In this document: in pieces, positions 10,260 through 22,498 of the stretch
Layout of the letters: each line of letters opens with the position of its first letter
Numbering within the stretch: position 1 is the first letter of the stretch
Source of the DNA: Monilinia fructicola
Lineage: Eukaryota > Ascomycota > Leotiomycetes > Helotiales > Sclerotiniaceae
Direction of reading: 5' to 3'
DNA: 64,000 bases
Assembly: GCA_008692225.1 (NCBI GenBank)
Contig: VICG01000006.1
Location: 62,001-126,000, forward strand
Position numbers and translations under genes: made by a program
The notes under the pieces: generated by a model
Seen by the model: the letters and a program-made list of their open reading frames with translations, nothing else
The model's database searches: none
What the model was told of the DNA's origin: nothing

Positions 10260-12905
10260 GATAAGATTATACCTAGGTAATCTAGTATTTCATCCATATA
10301 ACTTAAAGCATCGAAATGAAAAGAGATGATATATATATAAAATTTCTAATTGTTTTATTATAATTGTTTCTTCTTGCTTTATAAATTGAAGAGGTCGGTG
10401 AATTAGATTTTGGTTAGGTGTACTTATAGATTCTTATTTTTGATATAAGTAAAGAAAGATAAATAAATAACGATAAAGTAAATAGAAGTAGGGTAGAGAA
10501 GAACGAATATATATATATCTATATATCTATATATCTTATATAAAGTATATATAGTTATCTACTTAAAGTATTTATATTTTATTATCTTATTTTACTTTTA
10601 GTCTTATAATTAGTTATTTTCTTAAGTATATAAATATAAATATCTCTTTATCTCTTTAGATATATAATATATATAATAGAAATATCACGTAAAAATAATT
10701 ATATGATCCTACTATATTATTAGTGGGGAATAAACCGAAGGTCTATTCCGATCCTTTAATATTAATCTTATAAAGGTAATTGAGGTAAGTATTATAAAAT
10801 ATATTAAAAAATAATTAAGTCTTATTTTATATATAAAAGTATTAATTAATTATAATATTATACTATTTTGAAAATTTATATAAAAGAATAAAATATATAA
10901 AAGTATTATAAATTCTCATTTTTAAAAAATTTAAAATTATATATATATATTATTTATATTTATAACTGCTTAATAATGCTTTTTTATAGATTTAAATAAT
11001 TTAATAAAATATTTATCTTTTATAATATTCTATAAGCTTTTTACTACTTTTTTCAATTGATTATAACTTAGATTTCTAAGATAATAAAGGTTAATTTAAT
11101 TCTTTATATAATTTTATATATTTTTAATTAAAATTAAAGTTAAAAAAGAAAAGTAATTAATAAATTTTTTTTAAATTTTTTTAATATAAACTTTTAAATA
11201 GTAACTTTTGCTATATAATTAAAAACTTTATCTTATATAAATAAATACTTTAAATATAATTTTATTTATTTATTTATAATAGAAATAATATACTTTTAAT
11301 ATAAAATTTGTATTAATAAACCTTTAATTCTTTTTCTAAAATATACTAGGGCTTTTATTTATTTTTCTTAAAAAGTATCTTTAAAACATTTAATTTTTTT
11401 TTACGTTTTTTTTCTAATATATAAATAAGATTAAAAATTTTGTTTTTTTAATAAATAATATATATTTTTTAATATAATTCTAATATTACTTATATTTTAT
11501 TAAATTATAAAATAATATTCTATATTATTTATTCGTTTAATTAAGATACTTTAAAGTGAATTAAAATCGAAATTATTAATTTTTTTTAAAAAATGAATAG
11601 TTTTTTAAAAAATAATATAATATTTATAATCTATATATTATAAACTAGATCGTATAGTATTTTTACTTATTTCTTTTTACTCTAATAACTAAATCACTTT
11701 TTAATAAAATATTCGTTAATGTTTTTTTAAAGCACTTATAAATTTAATAATAATTTTAAATTAAGAAATTAATAAAATAAATAATTAACTAGAATATTTT
11801 TAAAGTATTAAATATATTAAACACATATAAACTATTTTTACTTATAGATTAGATTTTATTCTTTTATTTATAAAACACTTTTTAATCTATTAAATCTTTT
11901 ATTTTATTCGTTTAAATATATAAGCTTCTATTCGTTTATTATAGATTATTTTATATTTAACAAAAATAATAAATTAAATAAAATTATAATTTAAATTAGA
12001 AAAAAAAGAAATAAAAGAAAAAAGAATAAAAGAAAAAAGAAATAAAAAGAAAAAAGAAATAAAAGAAAAAAAGAAAAAAAGAAAAAAGAAATAATAAAGC
12101 TAATAAGCTTAATAAAAATAATAATTTATTTTAATAGCTATTTATTATAATATTATTATTATTAAATCTATTTTATTAAAATTTATATTAAAAATTTTAA
12201 ATACTTCGTATTATTAATTCTTAAACGAATTTATTAAAATAATATAAAATTAATCGAAATTAATTAATTAAAAGCTTTCATTTAAAATTAATAGGGGTAT
12301 ATAAGGCAACTTAATTTTTTATAATACTTATTCTAATAACCTTCGTAGATACGTAAAGCATTTTATACTTTTAAATTAAAGATTATATATTACTCTTTTA
12401 ATTATATATATTTCCTTTTATTACTTTATAATAAAAGCAAAGTTAATAGCCTACTTAATATACTATATACTATATTTTATACTTGCTTCTATTAGTGATC
12501 CCTATATGCTCTCGTATAACTCGTCCTTCGTATAAAGAAACTAATTTTTACTTAAATATATATTAATAATCTTTTATAAAGTATTTATTTAAAATTAAAG
12601 AAATATTATATTCTATTAAACTACTCGAGTATAGATAAATAGAGATATATAAATAAAGATTATATCTATTTAATTCACTCTAGATATATATAATTTAAAA
12701 TAGTTCTATATTTATTTATATTTAATATTTTAATATATAATTATTAGTTCGCGTAGCTTAGCTTATAGTTAGATTAAATCGATTAAGAATTTACTACTAT
12801 TAATATAATTATTTATTAGCCTTTATAATATATACTTAAACTTATTATAATCCTAAGAGATTATTAATCAATACTACCTAGGTACTTATATACTACTATT
12901 AAAGT
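10260..12905. other. AT-rich block, probable RIP-degraded repeat
   Basis: About 2.6 kb of almost pure A/T with sharp edges. TpA is very frequent, and CpA/TpG are nearly absent by eye while some CpG persists (for example around 11521-11640). That is the signature expected when RIP has converted CpA to TpA. A purine tract of AAAAGAAAT-like units lies at 11999-12095. No open frame of significance survives, and no element can be named. Confidence 0.7.
11999..12095. repeat. Purine tract, degenerate AAAAGAAA(T) repeats
   Basis: Nearly 100 bp of A and G with occasional T, made of irregular AAAAGAAATA-like units inside the AT-rich block. Confidence 0.8.
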
Positions 12906-13427
12906 TCTATTAAAGAATTACAACATGTTATCAAGCCTCCTCTTTAACCTTAAATGTTACTGCTTCCCATTTGATATATATCTCGTAACCATAACCATGC
13001 CCACCTGCATAAAGATTATATCGGATGTCCACGGGTACTCGAGTAGATTCTATTGATATGATTTCGTTTGAAGAAAACCGATTATCCTTTCTCGTATATG
13101 CTTATATACTGTCTCCCATTTTGAGATCCATCATCGCATCCATGGAGACCTAGGTATTTTCCACCAGCAAAGAGACGAGGAAACGAAACATCCGAATGGC
13201 TGCATTCTACTACGGAGTATAAAGTACAGTACATCCATATTAGAATACACTCGCTTCATCATACCTAGGTGTTCTTAGATGTACTGTCCCTACCTAATTA
13301 GGTAGTATCTTGAAGACCCTTAAACATCAAACAACAACAATGAATAACTCGTTTTGATATAAAGTAGAAAGGTTTCCAATAATCCATCTAATTATTTATC
13401 TATCCATCTCTTATATAATCACTTGTA

Positions 13428-13605
13428 TACATACTTATATACATACTTATATACATACTTATATACATACTTATATACATACTTATATATATACTTATTT
13501 ATATACATACTTATATACATACTTATTTACATACATACTTATATACATACTTATATATATATACTTATATACATACTTGTATACATACTTATATACATAC
13601 TTATA
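13428..13605. repeat. 12-bp tandem array, unit TATACATACTTA
   Basis: Around fourteen copies of the 12-bp unit with small variants (TATATATACTTA, TTTACATACATA). Some copies are interrupted by short insertions. It contains only A, C and T on the plus strand except for one G near 13578. Confidence 0.92.
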
Positions 13606-13897
13606 TTATTCTACCTAGGTACTACTTACTCTTTACTTTTGACCTAGGTCCACAGGTCGGATACTCTTTACTCTTTCTTATCCATCATCCATGAAGAAAG
13701 ACGGGAATTAAGAAAAGGATTCATTCTCTATAAAAAGCCCATCCATCCATAATACTGTATTCCGTACCATAAAAGGGAAATCATCCCTTGCGTAAGCTTT
13801 TATCAATCTCGACAAGGTTCATTTGGCCTAGAACCAATCTCACGTCGACCTTCGTCTTTCTTTTGGCTTTGACTTGACCTTTTCCTCTCTCTAATTC

Positions 13898-13934
13898 GTC
13901 TGTCTGTCTGTCTGTCTGTCTATCTGTCTGTCTT
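13898..13934. repeat. TGTC microsatellite
   Basis: Nine or so copies of the tetranucleotide with one TATC variant. Confidence 0.9.
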
Positions 13935-14102
13935 CAAAGTCCAGGGCTACCCGTGGACTTATATTATTATTATACTTCTACGCATATCCAATACTACCTA
14001 CCTAGTAGTCCTCGAGTAATTAGGAATAAAGATTGACCTCCTTTATTCATATTTACGTTGACATTGACATTCACATTGACATTCACACTCAACACCAAAC
14101 TG

Positions 14103-14250
14103 CCCTCTCTAGTTCCCTTTCTGTTTCCCTTTCCCTTTCCCTCCCTTCTACACCTTTTTCATTTCTCCTGTGTTTAATACATCACACATTTCTTTCTCAT
14201 CATCATCATCATCATCACTCTTTTCTTTCTTCTCCTCCCTTCCTCTTGTC
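14103..14250 (+). promoter_or_regulatory. Pyrimidine-rich promoter tract of the KRE2-like gene
   Basis: Long C+T-rich stretch (CCTCTCTAG, CCCTTTCC, TTTCTTTCTC) including a CAT microsatellite at 14199-14220, about 240-380 bp before the start codon. CT-rich tracts are common in filamentous-fungal promoters. No TATA or CAAT element can be assigned with confidence. Confidence 0.4.
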
Positions 14251-14484
14251 AAAAAAAAAAAACTTCAATTTCCATTTCATTTTATTAAAAAGGTTAATTG
14301 AACTTGGAACATTGGCAAATCGTGGCACTGTATTCATTGGATGCTAAACAACCTCGTTTGGGGTGGTGGTAATTGCTCAAAACTACATTCGTGTTCAATT
14401 GGTTATTGAATGTAACTGTTTGGATTTATGAGAGAAGCATCATCAAAGCTTTCACGGTCTTCATCATAACAAATCTATCTCATC

Positions 14485-15913
14485 ATGGCTACAGGAACAG
14501 CCAGGTACTTGAGATATATTCTCTTCGCCTTCTTTGTAAGTCCCTGGGATCATGGTTACCACAATACAACCTCATTTAGTCCCACCTACTAATGTCTCTC
14601 TCTCCCGCTCTTCATAGGGTCTCGCCATCGTATACTTTATCTCATCTTCATCGGATCAAAGATTGCAAACGGCGCAACAAGTCTTCACCGACAAGACTGG
14701 TATTCCTACCAAAGCGGGCACTCCATCATCGGGTCACTCTGCGGAGGATGCGGCGAAATCCTCCCCTGCGAACACATCTCCCAACACTCATGATTTACCA
14801 CCCGCGACCATCCCTGGGGAGCGCATGAACGCAACTTTTGTGACTTTGGCACGAAACTCAGACATTTGGGAGATTGCACGATCCATTCGTCAAGTCGAGG
14901 ATAGATTCAATAAAAAGTTTCATTATGATTGGGTTTTCCTGAATGATAAGCCATTCGATGCCACGTTCAAGAAGGTGACCGCATCCCTTGTTTCTGGAAA
15001 GACTCATTATGGAGAGATTCCCGAGAAACATTGGTCATTCCCCGACCATATCGATACCGAAAGAGCTCGCAAGGTTCGTGAAGAAATGGCACAGAAAAAG
15101 ATCATCTACGGTGATTCCGTCAGTTATCGCCACATGTGTCGCTTTGAATCGGGTTTCTTCTTCCAACAAGAATTGATGTTTGAACTACGAGTGGTATTGG
15201 AGAGTCGAACCATCCATTGAACTTTTCTGCGATATCAATTACGACACATTCAAATACATGGCAGACAACAAGAAGAAGTACAGTTTCGTTTTTGAGTCTT
15301 TACGAATATGTTGAGACCATCCCAACTTTGTGGGACAGTGTCAAGAAATTCATCAAGAACCACCCGGAGCATATCGCTGAAGGTAACTCGATGGGTTTCC
15401 TCAGTGATGACGGTGGTGAAACTTATAACCACTGCCACATGGTAAGTTTTGGTCATACGTGATGAATCGCGTGGGTTTTATATTGACAAAATGTTACAGT
15501 GGTCTAACTTTGAGATTGGTAACCTCAACTGGCTTCGATCCAAAGCCTACACGGATTTCTTCGAGCAACTCGATCAAGATGGAGGATTCTTCTACGAACG
15601 TTGGGGTGATGCACCAGTTTCATTCCATTGCTGCAGGGCTTCTCTTGAAGAAGGAGGAGATTCATTTCTTTAACGATATTGCCTACTATCATGTTCCTTT
15701 TACCCATTGCCCCACAGGAGAGCAGAAAAGACTTGATTTGAAGTGTCACTGTAATCCAAAGGATAACTTTGACTGGAAAGGATACTCATGTAAGTTTGTT
15801 CCTTTCTCCCCAAAGATCGACATGGTACTAATCATCTATCCCAAGGTACATCACGATTCTTCGACATCAATAAGATGGAGAAGCCAGAGGGTTATGAAAA
15901 TCAACAAGACTAG
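14485..15913 (+). CDS. KRE2/MNT1-type alpha-1,2-mannosyltransferase (GT15), three frameshifts
   Basis: Four exons: 14485-14535, 14618-15441, 15500-15789, 15846-15913, about 410 codons. A type II Golgi membrane anchor ([19 protein letters not shown]) is followed by a Ser/Thr/Pro stem. The luminal GT15 domain then runs from [17 protein letters not shown] to the C-terminus. Diagnostic stretches are [75 protein letters not shown] and [16 protein letters not shown]. The family adds alpha-1,2-mannose to O- and N-linked glycans for cell-wall mannoproteins. The frame breaks at three short T-runs: 15179-15181, 15289-15293 and 15618-15620, each one base too long. Total exon length is divisible by three, as expected for three +1 changes. 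Confidence 0.93.
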
Positions 15914-16444
15914 AGGAATAGTCTAAACTTATTTTCGTGTTCGTGTTCCAATGCATTTTTCTAGGGAGCAGCATTGGTGGTTTGTGGTTTGTGGATTGAG
16001 GATATTTACTATCTGGCATGATAGGAAAGGGAGACATGGGCGTTTGCATGGGTTAACAACTGTTGACACGCTGTATATGTTTAAATGGTCCGGCTTGGGA
16101 TCTGGCTTGGGAAGTGATGCCTCTTGTTCTTCATCAGGAGGTATACAAATTTTGAGATAGATTTATACAATAAGGCAAAATTTGCATATCGGGAGAAGGA
16201 ATAGATGTTTTTTTTTATCTCCATGATATGATATGATAGATGATGGTACTCGAAACGATGATCATTGCCCAGGGTCATCGAAACCCCTTCATCAGCCTTG
16301 AAATGTTTCAGTTCAGCCACGTCACGTGAATTAATCAGCCTCAATAATTCGAAGTCTTGGCAGTATCGAAAGCTTTCTCTCCCCTCACTCTCTCGTCAAC
16401 GGCGTACTCAATCATTCAACGATTGTCTCACTGTCCCCGTCACA
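15914..16444. other. Intergenic region, no gene recognised
   Basis: About 530 bp between two plus-strand genes: the 3' region of the mannosyltransferase and the promoter of uS12m. A CACGTG-containing site (GTCACGTGAA) lies near 16321. Confidence 0.5.
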
Positions 16445-17137
16445 ATGGCTGCCTCAATGGTGCAACGGCTTTTGATGCCGTCTATACGATCAACTCCTTC
16501 AATCTCAACCTCTCGTCCCACCATACAATCCATCACAAATCAACTCAAATCAATCACAATCTCCTCATCGCGGACATTCTCCTCCTCCCCTTCTCACGCT
16601 GCGACATATAACCAAGTTCGACGCGGCTGCCGTACTGCGCAAGCTATGCGTAAATCCGTCTCACCTGCCTTATCGACAGTTCAAGCTCCAGCACTCAAGG
16701 GCGTAGCATTGAAAGTCGGAATCACAAAACCAAAGAAACCTAACTCGGCAGAACGGAAAACGGCAAGAGTTTAGATTGAGTACTGGGAGAGTCGTTACCT
16801 GTTATATTCCGGGAGAGGGTCACAATGTGCAACAACATAGTGTGGTATTGGTTCGAGGAGGCAGGAGTCAAGATTGTCCGGGTGTGAGATATCATTTGGT
16901 TAGAGGGGCTGGAGATTTGGTAAGTGAATATCTATTTGTTTTGGAAGTTTGAGAGGTGGTGTGAAGGCAATGGGGATTCTTATGAGCGAGAGTGGCATGA
17001 GAAGAGAAGAATAGAGGCAGAGATTATGATATTTTGAGGTTCCTGCTAATGCATTATAATTACAGGGTGGAGTAGGTAACAGAGCAACTTCAAGATCTAA
17101 ATACGGAACGAAGAAACCAAAGAAGGCTGCTGCATAA
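16445..17137 (+). CDS. Mitochondrial small-subunit ribosomal protein uS12m, one frameshift
   Basis: Two exons (16445-16919, 17066-17137), about 180 codons. An N-terminal extension rich in Ser, Thr, Arg and hydrophobic residues ([19 protein letters not shown]) looks like a mitochondrial presequence. The mature part is classic S12: [92 protein letters not shown] and [11 protein letters not shown]12 sits at the decoding centre of the small subunit. The frame is lost in a T-run at 16770-16772, where one extra T creates a TAG; removing it restores KTARVRLSTG. In a single-copy essential gene this break is more likely a sequence error than a real mutation. Confidence 0.95.
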
Positions 17138-18357
17138 AAATGTTGATGTTGGATCAATCAGAGGTAAAAGCCGCCTTGGGGGATTACTTGCCCACGAGAG
17201 AAATCAGAGAACGAACGATAATATATTGAGATGAGAAAGGAATACGACCATTGAAATACTATGGAGAGTGAGAGTCAACCTTCTGCTGTGTGGACAGATT
17301 TTACAGCTCCATGGTTAGAGAATAACGAGGACGATTGTACTATACACAAATCAAACGGGCTATGCAAAAAATTGGACAAGACCAAATGCTCAGAGGAATA
17401 AGTTGAGAATAAATCATCATCTCAAAATGCTTTTCCGTCGAGTATTGGAACGTACTGACCAATATTACGACCGAATTCCCACTGCTTGCATCGTGGTTCG
17501 ATATGCATGCTCGTTTCCCTTGCCTTTGATCTAAATAATATCACCTTGTTCATATGCAGGAAAATGCAATGTTGGCAGAGGCAAGAGACGCCTCATTTCG
17601 TCGGCAGTGATTCGGCACCTCATTCTACTACTGTATCAAGATCCAAGATCGAAGAATACCTGGAAGAACACAGGTATTCTTCGGTTCGGACAAACTCATT
17701 TTCTTCGTTACCTTGAGTAAGTCATGCAAGGACATGAAGCTATACCACAAGCGTGTCTAAAATACTTTCTTTCGAATCATCCGATTGGCGCGCAAGATCT
17801 TGACCTCTTTCTCCACCAAGACCAACGCTTTAACCTTACTTGTTGTAATATTCTGGCGTCATTTCCACTTTGTGACATTTCATCAAAACCTTCCAGGGCA
17901 ACTTGCTCGGGAAAATGTTAATGCTTTTAGCCAAATACATTGTTCCGATATATTGAGGACTGTGGTTGGTTGTGGGGATGGGGAGAATGGGGAGTGACGA
18001 TCATTTACATACTCTACCCCGCATGTTGTGGTCCGGAGTCGAACCTTTTCAGTTTGACTATACCTGGAGTTACTTGTCGTATGTTGCACCGTCTGGGTGT
18101 AAGTGAAATTCATTCTCGTATACAATGAGCTGTATTTGCATGGGGTATAAAACGTTTGCTATATGGAGAATGTTATGCGAGTGGGAGAGGGGAAGAGATG
18201 ACGAAAGTGGGTAGAGGAATTTGTGATCAAAGTTAACATACTTGGGTATATAAAGATTACTTCCGCTACATGTTGCTGTTGTTTGTGTCAAGGGAGCTTG
18301 TTTCTCTTTCCATGTGTATGATTGAAACTCTGTAATTGCAATTGAGATATTGCAGTC
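17138..18357. other. Intergenic region, no gene recognised
   Basis: About 1.2 kb between uS12m and the GH35 gene. Short open frames exist but none has recognisable features. A 13-base near-palindrome (AATACCTGGAAGAACACAGGTATT) spans about 17655-17678. Confidence 0.45.
17655..17678. repeat. Short inverted repeat (AATACCTG / CAGGTATT)
   Basis: An 8-bp perfect inverted repeat with an 8-base loop. It could form a small hairpin in RNA or be a regulatory dyad; no function is inferred. Confidence 0.5.
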
Positions 18358-21300
18358 ATGAGATTTCTACGTGCTTTCACCGCAATTACTTGTGCGGCTC
18401 AAGCTGCAGCATTGACGATCAATCTTGGCGGTGAGAAGTTAACGGTGGAAAGAGATGAAGGACTTCAGGATGTTGTAAGTTTTGACATCATCTACACCAT
18501 TCGTTTGCGCAATGGGCAAATTGATGTTTTTTGATTGACCCGTTTGTAAATATCATTGAAGCTAATTCACTAGGTCACATATGATGAACACTCTTTAAAA
18601 GTCTACGGCGAACGCTTATTCATCTTCTCGGGAGAATTCCATCCATATCGACTTCCGGTCCCTGATCTATGGATTGATATTTTCCAAAAGATCAAATCAC
18701 TCGGTTTTAACACGGTCTCCTTTTATGTTCATTGGGCATTGGTAGAAGGAAATCCAGGACACACTACACTGCAGATGGAGTCTTTGCTTTTGAACCTTTC
18801 TTTGATGCAGCCAAAGAAGCGGGTATATATCTTATTGCTCGTCCAGGCCCCGTGAGTACATGTTCACCATCTACTGTCCACTTATGAGATGCTAACGTAT
18901 CCCGACTCAGTACATCAATGCTGAAGCTGCTGGTGGTGGGTTCCCTGGTTGGATTCAACGTATCAAAGGTGTTTTACGCTCTCAGGCACCTGATTATCTT
19001 GCGGCCACCGACAACTATATTGCAAATATAGCTGGTTTGATTGCCAAATATGAAATTACCAAAGGAGGTCCCATCATTCTTTATCAACCTGAAAATGAAT
19101 ACTCTGGATATGCTGGATATGTTCCCGGTGGATTCCCAGATCCCGTTTACTTTGCTTATGTCAAGAAACAAGCGAGAGATGCAGGTGTCACGGTTCCTTT
19201 CATTAGTAATGATGCCTGTAAGTTATTCCTTCCATTCTTTCAAGTCTTGGGATATAAGTTTGGAAAGATTGCATCACGACGATAGCAATGAGCGGAAGAC
19301 TAATGGAAAATAGGGGCGCAAGGACTTTTCGCACCTGGTGATGAAGTTAATGGATCGACGATTGGAAATGTTGACATTTACGGTCATGATTCTTATCCGC
19401 TAGGATTCGATTGTGCCCATCCAACTACGTGGCCTGGTTCCAACTTACCAACCTATTTTGCGGCGACCCATAAGGACCAAAGTCCAAGTACATTTTACTC
19501 TTTAAATGAATTTCAAGGTGGAGCTTTTGATCCTTGGGGTGGTCTTGTGAGTATCAATCTTTGATGAGATTTCATCTAGTGGGATTGCTGTTGCTAATCT
19601 TCTCTAGGGATTTCAAGCATGTGCTCAACTCTTGAATGAACAATTCGAGAGAGTCTTTTACAAGAATGATTTTGCTTCAGGCGTTACTCTCTTGAACTTA
19701 TATATGCTTTGTGAGTCTTGAAATTTGGAGCACTCAGGCAAATTCTGACAACTTACAGATGGTGGTACAAATTGGGGAAATCTTGGTCATTCTGGTAAGT
19801 AACAATCCACATTTCATCATCGGCTTTTGCTTACCTTCTCCTAGGTGGTTACACGTCCTACGACTATGGTAGTGCTATCACCGAAAACCGCGAATTAACC
19901 CGCGAAAAATACAGCGAATTGAAGTTGGAAGCCAACTTCTTGAAAGTTAGTCCTGCATATCTAACCGCTACTGTGAAAAGCGCTGTCATTGGTACCTATA
20001 CAAACAGCAGTACTCTTATTACCACCCCACTTTTTGGAAACGGAACAGCTACGAATTTCTATGTCGTTCGCCATGCAGACTACCAGACTTTATCTTTGGC
20101 GAATTATAAGTTGAATCTCAAGACTAGCCAAGGCGATCTAACCATTCCTCAATTGAAAGGAAGTCTCACTCTGAGTGGTAGAGATTCAAAATGGCATGTA
20201 ACTGATTATATGATATCGGAGGAACTGTACTCCTATACTCCACAGCAGAAATATTCACTTGGAAGAATTCGATGATAAGACTGCTTTGGTTGTTTATGGT
20301 GGACCAAACGAAGCACACGAATTGGCTGTGGTTACAAAGAGCTCAGCACAAATTGTCGAGGGTTCGGGTATCACAACTAAGAGCACTAACGGCTCAACTA
20401 TTCTCAATTGGGAAACATCTGCTACACGTAGAGTAGTCAAGGTTGGTAGTGTGTTTGTCTATATTTTGGACCGAAACAGTGCATTTATTTGGCAGACTTT
20501 GCTAGAACCGACCAATGGGTACCTTGTAAGTCTTTCATTAACCCCTAACCTGAACGCTGAAGCTCACAATAAATAGCGCTAAGTTCGACAAAACGTCTTC
20601 CGTTATCGTAGAAGCAGGTTATCTCATCTCATCCGAAACGTTTCTACCCAAGGTTCAGATCTCCATATCAACGGTGATCTTAACGCACCGTTCCATTCAA
20701 AGTCATCGGTGCCCCAAAGGACACAAAAATCTCTCTCTACTTCAACTCTCAAAAAGTCTCGTACAAAACCGACTCCACAACCGGTGAACTATCCCTCAAC
20801 CCTCACTTACACCACCCCAACATCTTCTTCCCAATCTCTTAAACCCTCAAGTGGAAATACTCGACAACCTTCCCTGAAATAAATCCAGCTATGACGACTC
20901 AGCCTGGACTCTCGCAAACAAAAACTCCTCCAACAACCTCTTTCTCAACCCGCTCCTCACCCCCACCGTCCTCAACGGCCCAGACTACGGATACAGCACC
21001 GGGGTCCTTCATCTTCCGCGGCCACTTTACCGCTAGCCGGCAACGAATCCTCCCTTTACCTCTCCACGCAAGGTGGCTCTGCCTTTGGCTCCTCCATCTG
21101 GCTCAACTCCACTACATATCGGCTCCTGGAGCGGCGCCGACTACGCCGAATCGCACAACGGCACTTACACCCTGCCCAACCTCAAAGCCGGCGCAAAATA
21201 CGTCTTCACCCATCCTAATCGACAACAAACAACTCGACTCGACGAAAACTGGGTCGTCTCGGCGTCGAGGAAATGAAATCGCCCCGCGGATCCTCAATTA

Positions 21301-21901
21301 TGTTCTCGCCGGCCGTCCCAAAGACGCCATCACGTGGAACTCACGGGCAACCTCGGCGCGCGAACAATACATCGACCAAGTGCGCGGACCCTCAACGAAG
21401 GCGGTCTCTACGCCGAGCGACAAGGCCTCACGCAACCCAACCCCCAAGCACAGGCTACGCATGGGGATCCAGCACACCGCAAAACCGGAATCAAGAGCGC
21501 GGGCGTCGGATTTGTGACCGCTACTTTCGATCTGGAATCATCCATCAACCTACGACGTGCCCCTCTCCTTCCAGTTCGGCAACTCAACGATAGGCGCAGC
21601 GTGGGCACAACGCCACTGGGCACGAGCGAGTACCGCGCACAGCTCTGGTGAACGGGGTGGCAGTTTGGGAAATACGTTCAAATAACGTGGACCGCAGAAG
21701 AAGTTTCCAGTGCCGAGGGCATCCTCAATTACCGAGGGAGGAACACGGTGGCGGTTGAGATCTGGGCGCAGCAGGCGGGTGGTGCGGCTCTCAGTGATTT
21801 TCGGCTTGTGGCGTCGAGGCGGCTGTGCGAGGGTTGTTGAGGCGCCGGGGCTGGTGGCGAGTCCCGAGTGGGTGAGGAGGGAGGGGGCGTATTGTGAGTG
21901 A
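18358..21901 (+). CDS. Secreted beta-galactosidase, GH35 (LacA-like), many frameshifts
   Basis: At least eight exons: 18358-18474, 18574-18851, 18911-19217, 19314-19546, 19608-19710, 19759-19794, 19845-20525 and from 20577. The signal peptide [18 protein letters not shown] is followed by the GH35 catalytic barrel: [65 protein letters not shown], the acid/base region [10 protein letters not shown], the nucleophile region [17 protein letters not shown], and [20 protein letters not shown]. Beta-sandwich and jelly-roll domains follow to about residue 1000. The enzyme removes terminal beta-galactosyl residues from plant-wall polysaccharides outside the cell. The frame breaks at 18759-18764 (extra AC), 20207-20211 (extra TA/AT), about 20262 (one base missing) and at ten or more sites after 20577. 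The end at 21901 (VRREGAYCE) is inferred from the last open segment. Confidence 0.92.
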
Positions 21902-22498
21902 GTTTGTGTGGGGTTTGTCGGGGTTGTCGATTGATTGATGATGATATATGCCATAATGGGGTATATAATATGAATTTAATGGATTCCAATGTTTATTTTT
22001 TGACCTTTGCTTGATTGTCTGCTGAACCGTTTGCCATTTTTGCTATTTGGTCTAGATCTATTATTAGGGTATGAGCTAGATGAGCTACATAAGCTACATA
22101 AGCTACAATAAGCTACAGTACATACGCCCCAAAATCAACACCTCATCTACGTAGAAACCGGGTAATGACAAGCACAGTAGACATGCAATGACACAAATCC
22201 CCATGATACGAGTGCACACAGTATTCTCGCATCACGCATGAAGAATAAATCTACATGGATTACAGGAAGGTACGCGAGATATAGGTATATAGGTAAATTT
22301 GGGTATTCATAGACTCTATGCCAAGATATGCTTGCTATACACATACATTACTACAATGAAAGGCGTGTAACCTTGGTATATCGCTCGTAGTTGTTCAAAA
22401 CATAATGTACAAAAGAATGCAAAGCAAGACGCGAGCGATAAGTTGTATCTACTACAATGCCCATTGGCTGCGTATTCCTATCTGACGGGTTCGTATTA
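21902..22498. other. Convergent intergenic region, no gene recognised
   Basis: Lies between the 3' ends of the GH35 gene (+) and MDM33 (-). It contains direct repeats of AAGCTACA/GAGCTACA at about 22072-22105. Confidence 0.5.

Larger units (their letters stand above)
12906..14484. other. Region upstream of the mannosyltransferase gene
   Basis: Normal base composition returns here. It holds the 12-bp tandem array, a TGTC microsatellite, CTACCTAGGTA-like palindromic motifs (several CCTAGGT sites between 13150 and 13645) and a pyrimidine-rich promoter tract. No gene was recognised; the open frame across the array is only the translated repeat. Confidence 0.5.

Noticed and set aside
13423..13647. 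Open frame coding for YTYLYTYLY-type repeats
   Set aside because: It is only the translation of the 12-bp tandem array.
18010..18080. tRNA-like T-loop (GGTTCGACTCC on the minus strand)
   Set aside because: The flanking bases do not form a T-stem, and no acceptor or anticodon stem can be built around it.
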